Positions 31,765 to 42,000 of a stretch of DNA of 64,000 bases are shown here, one piece after another. The stretch's first letter is position 1, and the number at the start of each line of letters is the position of its first letter. Source of the stretch: JACRCT01 sp049841135 (GTDB lineage Bacteria; Myxococcota; Myxococcia; Myxococcales; UBA5297); assembly GCA_049841135.1 (NCBI GenBank), contig JASGHK010000004.1, positions 310,001 through 374,000 on the forward strand, given 5' to 3'. The position numbers and the translations under genes are program-made. A model generated the notes under the pieces. That model was not told the origin of the DNA. It saw nothing but the letters and a program-made list of their open reading frames with translations, and searched no databases.

Positions 31765-32226
31765 ATGGGACGCCTGCTCGCCACCGCGGCCGTGACGCTG
31801 CTGCTCTTCCCCACCCTGGCCAGCGCCAAGGCGTGGAACGGCATCACGCCCAACGAGACCAAGAGAGCCGACGTCCTCGCCAAGTTCGGCGAGCCCTCCA
31901 AGGTCCTCAAGCAAGGCGACAAGGAGGTCCTGGGCTACCTGGGCAAGAAGGCCATCGCCGGCACCAGCCAGGCCCAGTTCACGCTCACCGCGGCCGGAGT
32001 GGTCGAGCAGATCACCGTGTTCCCGGCCAACAAGCCGGAGCTCTCGGAGATCGAGGAGAGCTACGGCAAGTCCTGCGAGGCGACCAAGGCCGCCGAGCCC
32101 TGCTACGGCAAGAAGCTGCTCGACGACTTCAAGACCGTCTTCGTCTACAAGAAACTCGGCCTGATGATCTTCTTCGGCGAGGACAAGAAGACGGTGCACT
32201 CGCTCGTCTTCACCGCGCCCAAGTAG
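31765..32226 (+). CDS. Small exported protein, 153 residues
   Basis: A signal peptide (LLATAAVTLLLFPTLASAKA) is followed by a domain with AWNGITPNETKRADVLAKFG, reminiscent of small beta-barrel-assembly or SmpA-like exported proteins (SmpA/BamE start G-x-T). Two Cys (SCEATKAAEPC) might form a disulfide. GGAGGGAG precedes the ATG well. It is upstream of coaE by 15 bases. Confidence 0.65.
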   Translation: MGRLLATAAVTLLLFPTLASAKAWNGITPNETKRADVLAKFGEPSKVLKQGDKEVLGYLGKKAIAGTSQAQFTLTAAGVVEQITVFPANKPELSEIEESYGKSCEATKAAEPCYGKKLLDDFKTVFVYKKLGLMIFFGEDKKTVHSLVFTAPK

Positions 32227-32241
32227 GGCGAGCGGGGGCGT

Positions 32242-32838
32242 ATGAAGATCGTCGGACTGACCGGCGGCATCGCGTCGGGCAAGAGCACGGTGGCCAGGCT
32301 GATCGCGGGGATGGGCGTCCCGGTGATCGACGCCGACCAGCTCGCCCGCGACGTGGTCGAGCCCGGCACCCCCGCCCTCGCGCAGATCGCCGCGCGCTGG
32401 CCGGCGGTCGTCCGGCCCGACGGCACCCTCGACCGCCAGGCGCTGGGCGCGCGCGTCTTCAAGGACGCCGGCGAGCGCCAGGAGCTGACCGCCATCGTCC
32501 TGCCGCGCATCACCGAGGCGTTCCTCGCCCGCGCCCGGGAGCTGGACGCCGCCGGCGAGCCCTTCTGCGTCTTCGAGGCGGCGACGCTCTTCGAAGAGAG
32601 GCTCGAGCACCTGGTGGACGGCGTGCTGGTGGTCAGCCTGCCGCCGCAGGAGCAGGTGCGCCGGCTGATGGCCCGCAACGCGCTGACCGAGGAGCAGGCC
32701 CGCGAGCGGCTCGCCGCGCAGCTGCCGCTCGAGGAGAAGGTGCGCCGCGCCCGCTGGGTGCTGCAGAACGACGGGCCCGAGGCGGAGCTTCCGGACCAGG
32801 CGAGGCAGGTGTGGGAGCGGATCCGCCGCGAGGCCTGA
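32242..32838 (+). CDS. coaE: Dephospho-CoA kinase
   Basis: CoaE carries out the last step of coenzyme A synthesis. The 198-residue length is normal. The P-loop GGIASGKS (residues 8-15), DADQLARDVV, and the adenine and CoA-site segments VFEAATLFEER and ARNALTEEQARER are all present. It lies between a small exported-protein gene and an SDR gene on the plus strand. Confidence 0.95.
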   Translation: MKIVGLTGGIASGKSTVARLIAGMGVPVIDADQLARDVVEPGTPALAQIAARWPAVVRPDGTLDRQALGARVFKDAGERQELTAIVLPRITEAFLARARELDAAGEPFCVFEAATLFEERLEHLVDGVLVVSLPPQEQVRRLMARNALTEEQARERLAAQLPLEEKVRRARWVLQNDGPEAELPDQARQVWERIRREA

Positions 32839-32947
32839 GAGCCGGCGAGTGTCGGCCAGGAGCTTCTCGGGGCGGCGGACGTGAATCGGACGGGTGGCCG
32901 AGGGACGCAGGCCCGTTATCAATGAGCAATCGAGGCGGGGAGGACAC

Positions 32948-34084
32948 GTGAACGGCAAGGCAGCGGTGCGACCGACCATCTTCGTGACGGGCTACCCGGG
33001 CTTCATCGGCAAGCGGCTGGTGGCGAAGCTCGCGACTTCGCCCCGCGAGGCGAGCTTCCGGCTGCTGGTGCAGCCCAAGTTCGTCGAGGAGGCCAAGCGG
33101 CAGGTCCGGCTGTTGCCCAAGCCCGCCCGCTTCGAGGTGCTGGAGGGCGACGTCGTCGACATGCACCTGGGCCTGTCCGGCGCGGAGTACGCGCGGCTGT
33201 GCGACGAGGTGACCGAGGTCTGGCACCTGGCCGCCATCAGCTACCTGGGCGTCCCCAAGGACATCGCCCGGCGGGTCAACGTCGAGGGCACGCGCAACGT
33301 GCTGGAGCTCGCGCGCGACGCCCGCCACCTCAAGCGCCTGTGCCACTTCTCCACCGCCTTCGTCTCCGGCGACCGGGAGGGCGTGGTCTGCGAGGACGAG
33401 CTGGACGCGGGCCAGGGCTTCCGCTCGGCGTACGAGGAGACCAAGTACCAGGCCGAGAAGCTGGTGCGCCGCGCGGCCAAGGACCTGCCGGTGGTCATCT
33501 TCCGGCCCGCCATCGTCGTCGGCGACTCCCAGACCGGCGAGATCGACCGGCTCGACGGGCCCTACTACCTCTCCATTCTCCTGGTGACGAGCCCGTTGGC
33601 GGTCCCCCTGCCCCTGCCCGGCAACGGCGCGGCCCCGCTGTACGTCGTCCCCGTCGACTTCCTGGTGGACGCGGTCACCACCATCGCCAAGGACGATCGC
33701 TCGGTGGGCAAGACCTTCCACATCGTGGACCCCGCCCCCCTCTCCTCGCGGCGCATCTACGAGACGGTCGCCGCGCTGATGCACCGCAAGATCGCCAAGG
33801 TCGACGTCCCGGCGCGCGCCGCCGAGGCGCTGATGCGCCTGCCCTTCGTGGAGAAGGTGATGCGGCCGCAGCGCGCCGCGCTGGGCTACCTGAACCAGAT
33901 GGTGCTCTACAACTGCTCGAACACCTTGGACGTCCTGGGCGAGGCGGGGCTGCGCTGCCCGCCCATCGACGCCTACCTGCCCAAGCTCGTCGAGTTCGCC
34001 AAGGCCTTCTACAAGCGGCGGCGGGAAGAGAAGGCCACCATCGAGGACCCGCTGGACGGGCCGGGGCACGCCTCCCCGGGCTGA
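32948..34084 (+). CDS. Extended SDR/NAD(P)-binding reductase
   Basis: The 378-residue product starts with FVTGYPGFIGKRLVAKL, the Rossmann glycine-rich loop (TGxxGxxG) of extended short-chain reductases. The Tyr-x-x-x-Lys motif is YEETKYQ (about residue 162). Overall it resembles NAD_binding_4-type (male-sterility/fatty-acyl reductase) SDRs. GGGGAGGACAC precedes a GTG start at 32948; this GTG is preferred to an upstream in-frame codon. Substrate unknown. Confidence 0.85.
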   Translation: MNGKAAVRPTIFVTGYPGFIGKRLVAKLATSPREASFRLLVQPKFVEEAKRQVRLLPKPARFEVLEGDVVDMHLGLSGAEYARLCDEVTEVWHLAAISYLGVPKDIARRVNVEGTRNVLELARDARHLKRLCHFSTAFVSGDREGVVCEDELDAGQGFRSAYEETKYQAEKLVRRAAKDLPVVIFRPAIVVGDSQTGEIDRLDGPYYLSILLVTSPLAVPLPLPGNGAAPLYVVPVDFLVDAVTTIAKDDRSVGKTFHIVDPAPLSSRRIYETVAALMHRKIAKVDVPARAAEALMRLPFVEKVMRPQRAALGYLNQMVLYNCSNTLDVLGEAGLRCPPIDAYLPKLVEFAKAFYKRRREEKATIEDPLDGPGHASPG

Positions 34085-34119
34085 GGCAACGCGACCAGCA
34101 CGAACGGCTGCTTCCCGGC

Positions 34120-35010
34120 TCAGTCGATGGGCTTGGCCTGACCTCGGTACCTGGCCGGCACCTGGTCGAGCCGCTGGACGTAGTGCAGCTCGCCGTTCTC
34201 GTCGACGTAGCTGTACGCCGAGGGCTGCTCTCGCCGCGCTTCAGGCGCAGGGACGGCCGGAGGAGACGGCTGCGCCGTGCGCACGGTCCCCATCGACGGC
34301 ACTGCCGCTCGGGAGGCCCCTGTCAGCTGCCACAGGCCGAAGAGCGCGCCCGCCGCCACCGCGACCACCCCCACGGCCAGCGACCCGGCGACGATCGGGC
34401 TCCCGGGCGCGCTGGTGGCGAGAGCCGCCGGGCCGCGGCCCGCGGAGAGCTCGTCGGGGTCCGCTGAGGCCTGCGGCTCTCGCCGGCGGGACAGCCCGAA
34501 CGCCCGCCGGTAGAGCCGCCACAGCACGAACAGCGCCAGGGCGCCGATGACGAGCAGCTGCAGGATGCTGCCGAAGAACACCACGCTCCACCCACGGAAC
34601 TTCGACATGACCCAGAGGAGCCCGCCGCAGGCGAGCAGGAACAGCCCGAGGTCGGTCGCGGTCTTCACCGAGCCCAGCTGGCTGAGCGGGAAGACCAGGC
34701 GGATGCCCAGCACCGAGCCGGCGAGGCAGACCACGGGCGCCACGAGCAGCAGCAGGTTCGCGCTCAAGAGGCTCACGCCCAGCGCGCTGCGCGCGACGAA
34801 GATGGCGCCCAGCTCCACCAGCACGCCGACCAGCGCGAAGCCCATGACCGCGCTGGCCACGAGCTTGCCGTCCGAGTCGGTGCGGCCCCCCTTGCCCAAC
34901 CAGGCGAGCGCCGTCCCCGCCACCGGCACCAGGACCGCCACCGCGAGGATGAACAGCGCGTTCGCGTCGGCCCAGGCGTAGCTGGCGCCGAAGAAGTCGG
35001 CCAGGGTCAT
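34120..35010 (-). CDS. Membrane protein with DUF4124-like tail
   Basis: The 296-residue product has about seven membrane helices (residues 15-235 in total), then a Pro/Ala-rich linker. The end YVDENGELHYVQRLDQVPARYRG resembles the DUF4124 exported domain. No catalytic motif is seen. It is the second gene after the PEGA protein, on the same strand with a 54-base gap. Confidence 0.65.
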   Translation of the reverse strand: MTLADFFGASYAWADANALFILAVAVLVPVAGTALAWLGKGGRTDSDGKLVASAVMGFALVGVLVELGAIFVARSALGVSLLSANLLLLVAPVVCLAGSVLGIRLVFPLSQLGSVKTATDLGLFLLACGGLLWVMSKFRGWSVVFFGSILQLLVIGALALFVLWRLYRRAFGLSRRREPQASADPDELSAGRGPAALATSAPGSPIVAGSLAVGVVAVAAGALFGLWQLTGASRAAVPSMGTVRTAQPSPPAVPAPEARREQPSAYSYVDENGELHYVQRLDQVPARYRGQAKPID

Positions 35011-35064
35011 CTGCGCCTCCTCCGTTCCTCGTCCCGTAGCTGGTTGGGCCGGTGGGCGCCGGCG

Positions 35065-37500
35065 CTAGTACTTGAACGTGAAGCCCAGGCGGCCGTTGTA
35101 GATCTGGTCGGCCGCGAACATGCGGCTGTTGAAGACCTCGGTGTGCATCAGCCGCTCGGTCGCCCCGGGAGACCCCTCGACGATGAGGAAGAGGCTGAAG
35201 TGCTGGGTGATGGCGCCCTCGAGGACGAGCGAGAGGTAGAAGCGTGCGCCGGTGTTGCGCTCCTTGCGCAGGCGCTCGCGCAGGTCCTCGGGGTAGTTCG
35301 GGTCTTCCTTGCCGAAGAGCCCTTTGATGCGGTCCTGCCGCGCCTCGCTCATCGAGCTGGTCGGGGCCCGGCAGACCTCCATGCCGGGCGCGTAGACGCC
35401 GTTCTTGGGCTCCTCGGACGCGCACAGCTGGTCGCTCCAGAAGTCGCCGAAGAAGCGGGCGCTGATGGTGAAGACGTCCGCCAGGTTGATGGAGGCCAGC
35501 GCGCCCACCTGCCCCATCGCGCTGTTGCGGCCGTACATGCCCGCGCCACCGCCGACCGCGCCGAAGGCGCCCAGCGAGAACGGTCCCGCCTGCAGGAAGC
35601 GGGTGCGCGCGGTCAGGTAGATGTCCCAGTTGTTGGTGTAGCTCTTCAGCCCCAGGCCCAGGTCCCAGCCGAAGACGTTGGCGTCGCTGACGCCGACGGT
35701 GGCGCGCAGCTCGCCCCACGTCGGGTAGCCGCCGGAGAGGTCGAGCGCGAAGTTGCCGAAGGGCATCGGGCGGGCGCTCCAGGTGGAGATGGCGCGCTGC
35801 TTGATGCGCAGCTCCTCCTTGGACGGGCCGCTGTACTTGATCTTGAGGTCGGCGTTGACCACGGCGCGCTCGCCGCCGTTGACCACCACCTTGGAGCGGT
35901 ACTCCTCGAAGCCCGCCAGCTCCACCGAGACCACGTGCTCGCCGGCCTCGATGTTGTTGGCCTCGGCGGGGCTCATGCCGATGGGCTTGCCGTCCAGCAT
36001 CACCTTGGCGCCGTCCTTGGAGGCGATGACGCGGATGCCGCCGCCCGGGAGCAGGTTCGCCGTCAGGTCCGTCGTGGTGCCGGCGATGACGGTGATCTCC
36101 TTGTTGAAGTCGGCGAAGCCGTCCTTGCGCACCATGATGAAGTGCTTGCCGGCGCTCAGGTCCTTCTCCACCGGGGAGACGCCGGCCTTGGCGCCGTCGA
36201 TCCACACGGCGGCCTCGGGCTGCGGCGAGACCACGCGGACCAGGCCCTTGTTCGCGCGGTCGAGGACCGCCAGGAAGACGTCGAGCGCGACGGGCTTGCC
36301 GGCCTCGACGACGATGCGGCGGGTCTCGGCGGTCCGGTCGGGCGCGCGCACCTCGACGGTGTGCGGGCCGATGGCCAGCTCGGCGAGGGACAGCGGAGTC
36401 AGGCCCTTGCGCGCGCCGTCGATGAGCACCTCCGCCCCGTCGATGTTGGCCCGCACGGTCAGCGCCATCGGCCTGGTCGTGGGCGCGGCCGCGGCCTTGT
36501 CGGCGGCCGCCTTGTCCGCGGCGGTCTTGTCGGCAGCCGCCTTGTCCGCCGCCGCGCGATCCGCAGCCGCCTTGTCGGAAGCCGCCTTGTCCGCAGCCGC
36601 CCGGTCGGCCACGGCCTTCTCGAAGGCAGCGCGGTCGGCGGCGAGCTTGTCCGCCGCCGCCTTCTCGGCAGCCGCCCTCTCCGCCGCCACCTTCTCCGCG
36701 GCCAGGCGCTGGGCCTCGGGGTCCTCCAGCGGCGCCGACAGCTTGGTCCGCTCGCCGCCCTTGACGAAGACGGTGTCCTTGTACGGCTTGAGGGTCCCCT
36801 TGGTGATCTCCACCAGGTGCACGCCCTCGGTCAGGCCATCGACGACGGTCGGGGTCTTGTCCGCCAGCTTCCGCCCGTCGATGGCCACGTCGGCGCCGTT
36901 CGGCGAGGAGTCGACCAGCAGCGAGCCCATCGGCTTCTCGGCGACCACCGGCTTGAGCGTCGGCGCGAGCGCGACGACCTGCCCCTCCTCCACCTCGACC
37001 CATTGCTGGAACGGCAGGTAGCCCTCTCGCGTCAGCTCCACCTGGTGGCGGCCCACCGCGAGCTTCACGTCGCGCGGCGCCGCGCCCTGGACCTGGCCGT
37101 CGACCGCGATGAAGGCGCCGCTGACGCTCGGGTCGTTGGCCATGATGCGCACGGTGCCCGGGGCGACCTCGCGCTGCAGCACCACCAGCTGCTCGCCGAT
37201 GCCCTTCTGCACGCGCAGGGTGCGCTCCTCGGTCTTGTAGCCCTTGAGCTCGAGGATGAGCTTGTAGTCGCCGTCGGTGAGGGTGACCTTGAACGGCGTG
37301 TAGCCCACGACGCCGTACTTGCGGTCGTCGAGGTAGATGGTGGCCGTCTGCGGCGTGGAGTTGATGGTGAAGACCCTCTTGTAGCCCTTGCGGACGGGGC
37401 GGGGCTCCAGCACCGTCTGTCCCAGCGCGTTCAGGGCAGGCAGGAGCAAGAGCGCGCCGAAGGCCAGCGCAGTCAGGGTCCGGGTTCGCAGTCGGTGCAC
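35065..37500 (-). CDS. Exported six-PEGA-repeat protein with beta-barrel-like C-terminus
   Basis: The 811-residue product has a signal peptide (LTALAFGALLLLPALNALGQ). Six PEGA-like repeats are visible: TIYLDDRKYGVVGYTPFKV, FIAVDGQVQGAAPRDVKL, DVAIDGRKLADKTPTVV, EVLIDGARKGLTPLSL, AVWIDGAKAGVSPVEK and KVMLDGKPIGMSPAEA. Between the third and fourth lies an Ala/Asp/Lys tract built on A-A-A-D-K steps, about 80 residues. The C-terminal 250 residues have alternating aromatic strands and end in Phe-Lys-Tyr, like an outer-membrane barrel. PEGA repeats are surface-layer modules; the whole may bind the envelope and project outward. Confidence 0.8.
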   Translation of the reverse strand: MHRLRTRTLTALAFGALLLLPALNALGQTVLEPRPVRKGYKRVFTINSTPQTATIYLDDRKYGVVGYTPFKVTLTDGDYKLILELKGYKTEERTLRVQKGIGEQLVVLQREVAPGTVRIMANDPSVSGAFIAVDGQVQGAAPRDVKLAVGRHQVELTREGYLPFQQWVEVEEGQVVALAPTLKPVVAEKPMGSLLVDSSPNGADVAIDGRKLADKTPTVVDGLTEGVHLVEITKGTLKPYKDTVFVKGGERTKLSAPLEDPEAQRLAAEKVAAERAAAEKAAADKLAADRAAFEKAVADRAAADKAASDKAAADRAAADKAAADKTAADKAAADKAAAAPTTRPMALTVRANIDGAEVLIDGARKGLTPLSLAELAIGPHTVEVRAPDRTAETRRIVVEAGKPVALDVFLAVLDRANKGLVRVVSPQPEAAVWIDGAKAGVSPVEKDLSAGKHFIMVRKDGFADFNKEITVIAGTTTDLTANLLPGGGIRVIASKDGAKVMLDGKPIGMSPAEANNIEAGEHVVSVELAGFEEYRSKVVVNGGERAVVNADLKIKYSGPSKEELRIKQRAISTWSARPMPFGNFALDLSGGYPTWGELRATVGVSDANVFGWDLGLGLKSYTNNWDIYLTARTRFLQAGPFSLGAFGAVGGGAGMYGRNSAMGQVGALASINLADVFTISARFFGDFWSDQLCASEEPKNGVYAPGMEVCRAPTSSMSEARQDRIKGLFGKEDPNYPEDLRERLRKERNTGARFYLSLVLEGAITQHFSLFLIVEGSPGATERLMHTEVFNSRMFAADQIYNGRLGFTFKY

Positions 37501-37619
37501 GGAGGGTCTCCTCGCGGTTTCCAGTTTCGGAGTTGGCTGATGCTACACGGGCTCTGGTAGCCGACAGAAGCGCCAAGGCACGCCGCCCTGTAGCCCGCGG
37601 GCCACACTGGACCTCCCGC

Positions 37620-37889
37620 CGGCGCCTGCCGGTTCTCGGCCTCGGCCAATTGCGGCACCTGCTCCGCCATGGTCGCGGCGGCGGCTCGGGCGCCAACGGC
37701 GAGAGGTGCCGAGGACGGCCTCAACTGCACCGACAACGGCCTCTGCGTCGCGCCGGCACCATGAGCGGCTTCTGCCTGGCGGCCGCCGCCGATGGCGCGA
37801 CCTGCAACGACACCGACGGACCGAAGTGCCTGTCCCCCGCCCTCTGCGTCGGCGGGACCTACCGGCTCAAGGGCGCGGGCTGCGACTGA
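37620..37889 (+). pseudogene. Remnant of a Cys-rich exported protein
   Basis: No intact gene lies in 37501-38086. One frame reads CRFSASANCGTCSAM and NCTDNGLCVAP; another continues with MSGFCLAAAADGATCND and CLSPALCVGG. Together they look like the Cys-rich tail of a myxobacterial lipoprotein, broken by at least one frameshift and lacking its front. The remainder of the stretch is a hairpin and the promoter region of the next gene. Confidence 0.5.
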
Positions 37890-37923
37890 GCCGGACCCGC
37901 CGGCCCTTTCCAGGATGGACGAC

Positions 37924-37957
37924 CGCGCCCGCCAGGCGACACCGCTTGGCGGGCGCG
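37924..37957. terminator. Hairpin in the gene-free stretch
   Basis: An 11-base stem (CGCGCCCGCCA and its complement) with a 12-base loop follows the Cys-rich remnant. There is no T run, so its role as a terminator is uncertain. Confidence 0.4.
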
Positions 37958-38086
37958 CGTGCGTTCGAGGCTGAAGGGCGGGAGAGCGAACGGCGCCACG
38001 GCAGTAAGGCCAGCGCGCTCCTGCGCCCGAGGCGATTGCGACGCCCCCGGACGCGCCCCATCTCTTCGAGAGAGGGGGCTCTTCGG

Positions 38087-38758
38087 ATGCGAATCGGGAT
38101 CATCGGGTCGGGACACATCGGCGGCACGGCTGCCCAGCTCTTCTCCAAGGCAGGACACGAGGTCGCGCTCAGCCACGCGGGCAGCCCCGACTCGCTCCGA
38201 GAGCAGGTGGCCAGCCTGGGTCCGAAGGCGAAGGCGATGACCCCCGAGCAGGCCGCCGACTTCGGCTCCGTGGTGGTCCTGGCGGTGCCCTGGCGCGACC
38301 GGGACCAGCTCCCGAAGGAGCAGCTGCGCGGCAAGATCGTCGTCGACGCGACCAACCCCTACACGCCCGACTTCAAGCTCTACGACCTGGGCGACTCGAC
38401 CTCGAGCGAGGAGGTCGCCAAGGCGCTCCCGGGCGCGCGCATCGTCAAGGCGTTCAACACGCTCTACGCCGACGACCTCGCCTCCCGCGGGCAGCTGCGC
38501 CGCAGCGTCGGGGGCCGGACCGCGCTGCTCGTCGCCGGCAACGACGCCCACGCCAAGAAGGTCGTCTCCACGCTCATCCGCGACATCGGCTTCTGCCCGG
38601 TGGACACGGGGACGCTGCAGGAGGGCGGCCGGTTCCAGCAGCCGGGGAGCCCCTTCTACACGCGCATCGTGACCGGCGACGACGCGGCGGCGGCGCTCGC
38701 CCGCGCCAGGGCCGTGGCGGAGCAGCCCGCGGCGCCGTCCGAATCGCCGCATCCGTGA
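38087..38758 (+). CDS. NADPH-dependent F420 reductase-like protein
   Basis: The 223-residue product begins MRIGIIGSGHIGGTAAQLF, the NADP-binding fold of the F420-dependent NADP reductase family (NADP_oxidored), and continues SSEEVAKALPGARIVKAFNTL, typical of that group. Whether F420 is the partner is unknown; many bacterial members lack it. No obvious operon. The start lies 9 bases after a weak GGGGGC. Confidence 0.85.
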   Translation: MRIGIIGSGHIGGTAAQLFSKAGHEVALSHAGSPDSLREQVASLGPKAKAMTPEQAADFGSVVVLAVPWRDRDQLPKEQLRGKIVVDATNPYTPDFKLYDLGDSTSSEEVAKALPGARIVKAFNTLYADDLASRGQLRRSVGGRTALLVAGNDAHAKKVVSTLIRDIGFCPVDTGTLQEGGRFQQPGSPFYTRIVTGDDAAAALARARAVAEQPAAPSESPHP

Positions 38759-38952
38759 CGTGACCGCTGCTCAGCCGCGAGCTGACGGCCGGCACTCTCG
38801 ACTTCTGGGCGCCCTCCCGAACTCGGAGACCTTCCGGACGCTTCCACGGCGCCGCCTGGCGTTTCACGGCGACCCGGCAATCCCCGGGAACTTCGGCTCG
38901 TTACACCCCTCCCGTTTCGCCTGCCGTGACGGACGGTTGGGCCAGCGTTCCA

Positions 38953-38983
38953 CGGCCCGCATCGATCATATGGGTTGCGCCGG
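38953..38983 (+). promoter_or_regulatory. 31-base element shared with 21588-21618 (copy B)
   Basis: This is the second copy of the element with the core CGATCATATGGGTTGCG. It lies in the 282-base gap between the convergent ends of the NADP-reductase-like gene and the giant gene. Nothing else is recognisable in 38759-39040. Confidence 0.5.
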
Positions 38984-39040
38984 ACGGCGGGCGCCAAACG
39001 CACACGTGCCCACCGGGCCCACGGGCCACGCCAGCGCGCG

Positions 39041-42000
39041 CTATTCGACCGGCTTCCGGTCCGAGCCGATCCGGTCGGCGATGGTCGCGGCCTTGCGGAC
39101 CTCCGCCGGGAACCGCGCCAGCTCCCGGCCCGAGGAGCCGAGCGTGACGATGCCGTTGACCAGCAGCACCTGGAAGATCAGCTCCTCGCGGCTGCGCCAC
39201 CACTGGATGCGGTCGTACTCCCACAGGTCGACGTGCAGGTGCGACAGGTCCAGCTCGTGGTCGGGGTTGGAGCAGATGTCGCGGATGGCCTCCACCATGT
39301 CCGGCATCGCGATGGCCGGCTTGAACGGCTTCTGCGTCGCCGCCGCCTCCGCCGGGGGCCGGTAGTACGGCGTCGAGAAGGTGAAGGCGCGGCCCGAGAG
39401 GTCCTGGAAGGCGACGTGCGTGCTCTCGTGCGCCTCCAGGAGCAGGAGGTTGTAGCCCTCGAGCTCGACCGGCAGGTTCGTGCCCGGCTGGAGCACGCCG
39501 GAGAAGGTCTGGTCCATGGCCTTCTGCACCTTGCCCTTGTTGCGCTGGAAGCGGGCGTTGACCTCCTCGTCCTCGAGCAGGAAGGAGACGATGTCCCGCG
39601 AGGCCTTGGCCGGCCCCAGGAACTCGTAGCCCTCGCGGCCCAGCTGCGTCTTGACCACGCCGGCGTGCACCTTGGCCGCCTGCATCGTCGTCGCGAAGGT
39701 GTCGAGCACGCGGCTCATGCCCTCCGGGTCGACGAAGGGGTTTCCACAGAAGGTGGAGACGAGCGGCTCGTAGATCTGGTCGTAGACCTCGCGGTCGAGG
39801 ACGACCTTGTCGGTGCCGCACCTGAGCCAGTAGACGTTGCGCAGCACGTCGTAGTCGACCGCCGCGACCGTCCGCTTCTTCTCGCCCTGCACGAAGCTCT
39901 TGCCGGTGAACGCCGCGCGCACCACGTCGCGGGCGACGTAGACGTCCTCGGCGCCGTCGCGGAAGCCCAGGCAGGTGAGCTTCCTGCCGCCGGTAGTCGT
40001 CCTCTGGCCGGACGGGCCTACCTCCTTCTCCTGCCAGTCGAGCAGGTCGTCGATGGCGTGGCGGAAGCGGGTCACCACCTCGGTCTCGCCCGCGAACTCC
40101 AGGCCAGCGCGCAGGCTGGGCTGGTCGCCGCTGGTGCCCTTGTTCTTGCGCAGGCCGCGCACGAGCGTCGAGCGCAGCACCTGGTGGGCGTCCTCGCCCA
40201 GCTCCACCGCCGCGCCCGCGGCCACCGGCGTGTAGTTGTCGATGTAGAAGAAGCCGTTGACGCGCGTCGGGGCGAGCAGCTTGCGGGCGTCGCAGATGCC
40301 GGGGATGGTCACCCGCGGGTTCTTCGGGTGGTCCAGGTTCGAGTAGCTGCCGCGCTCCAGCAGGTCGCCGAAGCGCGCCTTCCAGCGCTCGGTGATGTCG
40401 GTCAGCCGCAGGAAGTCGCCGGTCTCGGTGCCGAAGCCGTACACCTGGCCGTCGCCGCCGCGCCAGAGCGAGAGCATGTCGCCCGAGAGGACGTCGACGC
40501 GCGCGAGGTCCGCTGCCGGCCCCTCGGCGTTGATGGCCTGCTCCATCATCGCGGTGATGGTCTCGCTCTTGCCGGTGCCGCTGTCCGCGGTGAAGACCAG
40601 CGTCTTGCGCAGGCCGTTCTTGAAGGTGATGGTGATCATCGAGCCGTGGATCGGCAGGCCGCCCATGGCCTTGACCCGCTCGTTGTGCAGCGTCAGCAGC
40701 GTCTTCTTGAAGAAGCCGACGTAGTCGGTGGCGTCCTCGCGGGCGATCCACGCGACCGGCAACAGCGCGCCGTCGCCGCGCTGGTCGAGCACGTAGCCCG
40801 TCTTGGCGCCCTCGCCCATGACGCTCTCCGGGATGCCGAAGAGCATCACGCCGTCCCACGGCAGGTACTCCAGGCGGTCGCGCTGCTGCACCTCCTCGAT
40901 CTGCGGGAAGAGCCGCAGCTCGTCGGCGATGAGGTGGAAGCAGGCCTTGTGGATGACGACCAGCATCCGGTACGGCCCGACCTGCTCCGCCTTGCAGACG
41001 TAGCTCGAGAGGTCGGCCAGCCGGGCGAAGTCCGCCAGCCGCTGCTGGAAGTGCGCCAGCTCGGGCCGCGGGTCGCCCTGAGCCCCGGCGCTGCGCTCGC
41101 GGCGGGTGAAGCCGTAGCGGTGGTCGGAGACGCGCTTGGCGGCGCCGGTGACGTAGCTGGGCTTGGGGTCGAGCGGCGCGGTGGCCCCGGCGAACGGCGC
41201 GCCCTCGACCACCTGGCGCAGCCAGTCGGGCAGCGTGCCGCTGGCGTTGACCCCGACGAGCTCCTCGCAGCCGATGGCGAAGGTGCCGGTGGCGTCGACG
41301 ACCGCGTCCTCGATGTCGAAGGCGTGCATCAGCTCGTTGACGAGGTCGGTCACCGTGCCGTTGATGCCCTGCAGCGCCGCCACCTTCTCGTGGTGCTGCG
41401 CGGCGTCGAGCCGGGCGAGCAGCACCTTGAGGGTCTGGGCCCCGTGCCACTCGCGGTACATCGCCGCGAGGAGCTGCCGGAAGACGTCGTCGATGAGCTG
41501 GCGATCGTGGTAGGCGGCCAGGCAGGCGAGCGGCCCGTACTGGTTCTCCGCGCGCTCGAACGAGAGATCCGCCAGGGCCGGCAGGCGCCGGTAGGCCTTC
41601 TTGAGCAGGCGGCGGTAGACGACGCGGAAGGTGCGCGAGGCCAGCAGCTGCTCGACCGTGGCGCACTGGCCCCAGTGCACGAAGACCTTGTCGGCGACCG
41701 AGCGGCCCTCCTCGATGCAGTAGACGGTGCCGCGCTCGCTCTCGGCGACGGGCAGGGGCGTGGCCTTCTTGCTGGCGGGCGCCATCTCCAGCAGCGGCGC
41801 GAGATCGTCGAGCGCCGGCGAGAGTGGGTCCTCGGCGCTCCCAGCGAAGAGCTTGTTCAGGCCCGCGACGTCGCGGCCCGTCGCCTCGAACCGCTTCCAG
41901 GACTTCTCGAGCAGCGACAGGTAGAGCTCCACGGCCTTGCCGAAGCGCTGGTAGCCCTCCTCGCTGCCCGGCAGCCGCCCGCCGAGCGAGACGCGGACGA

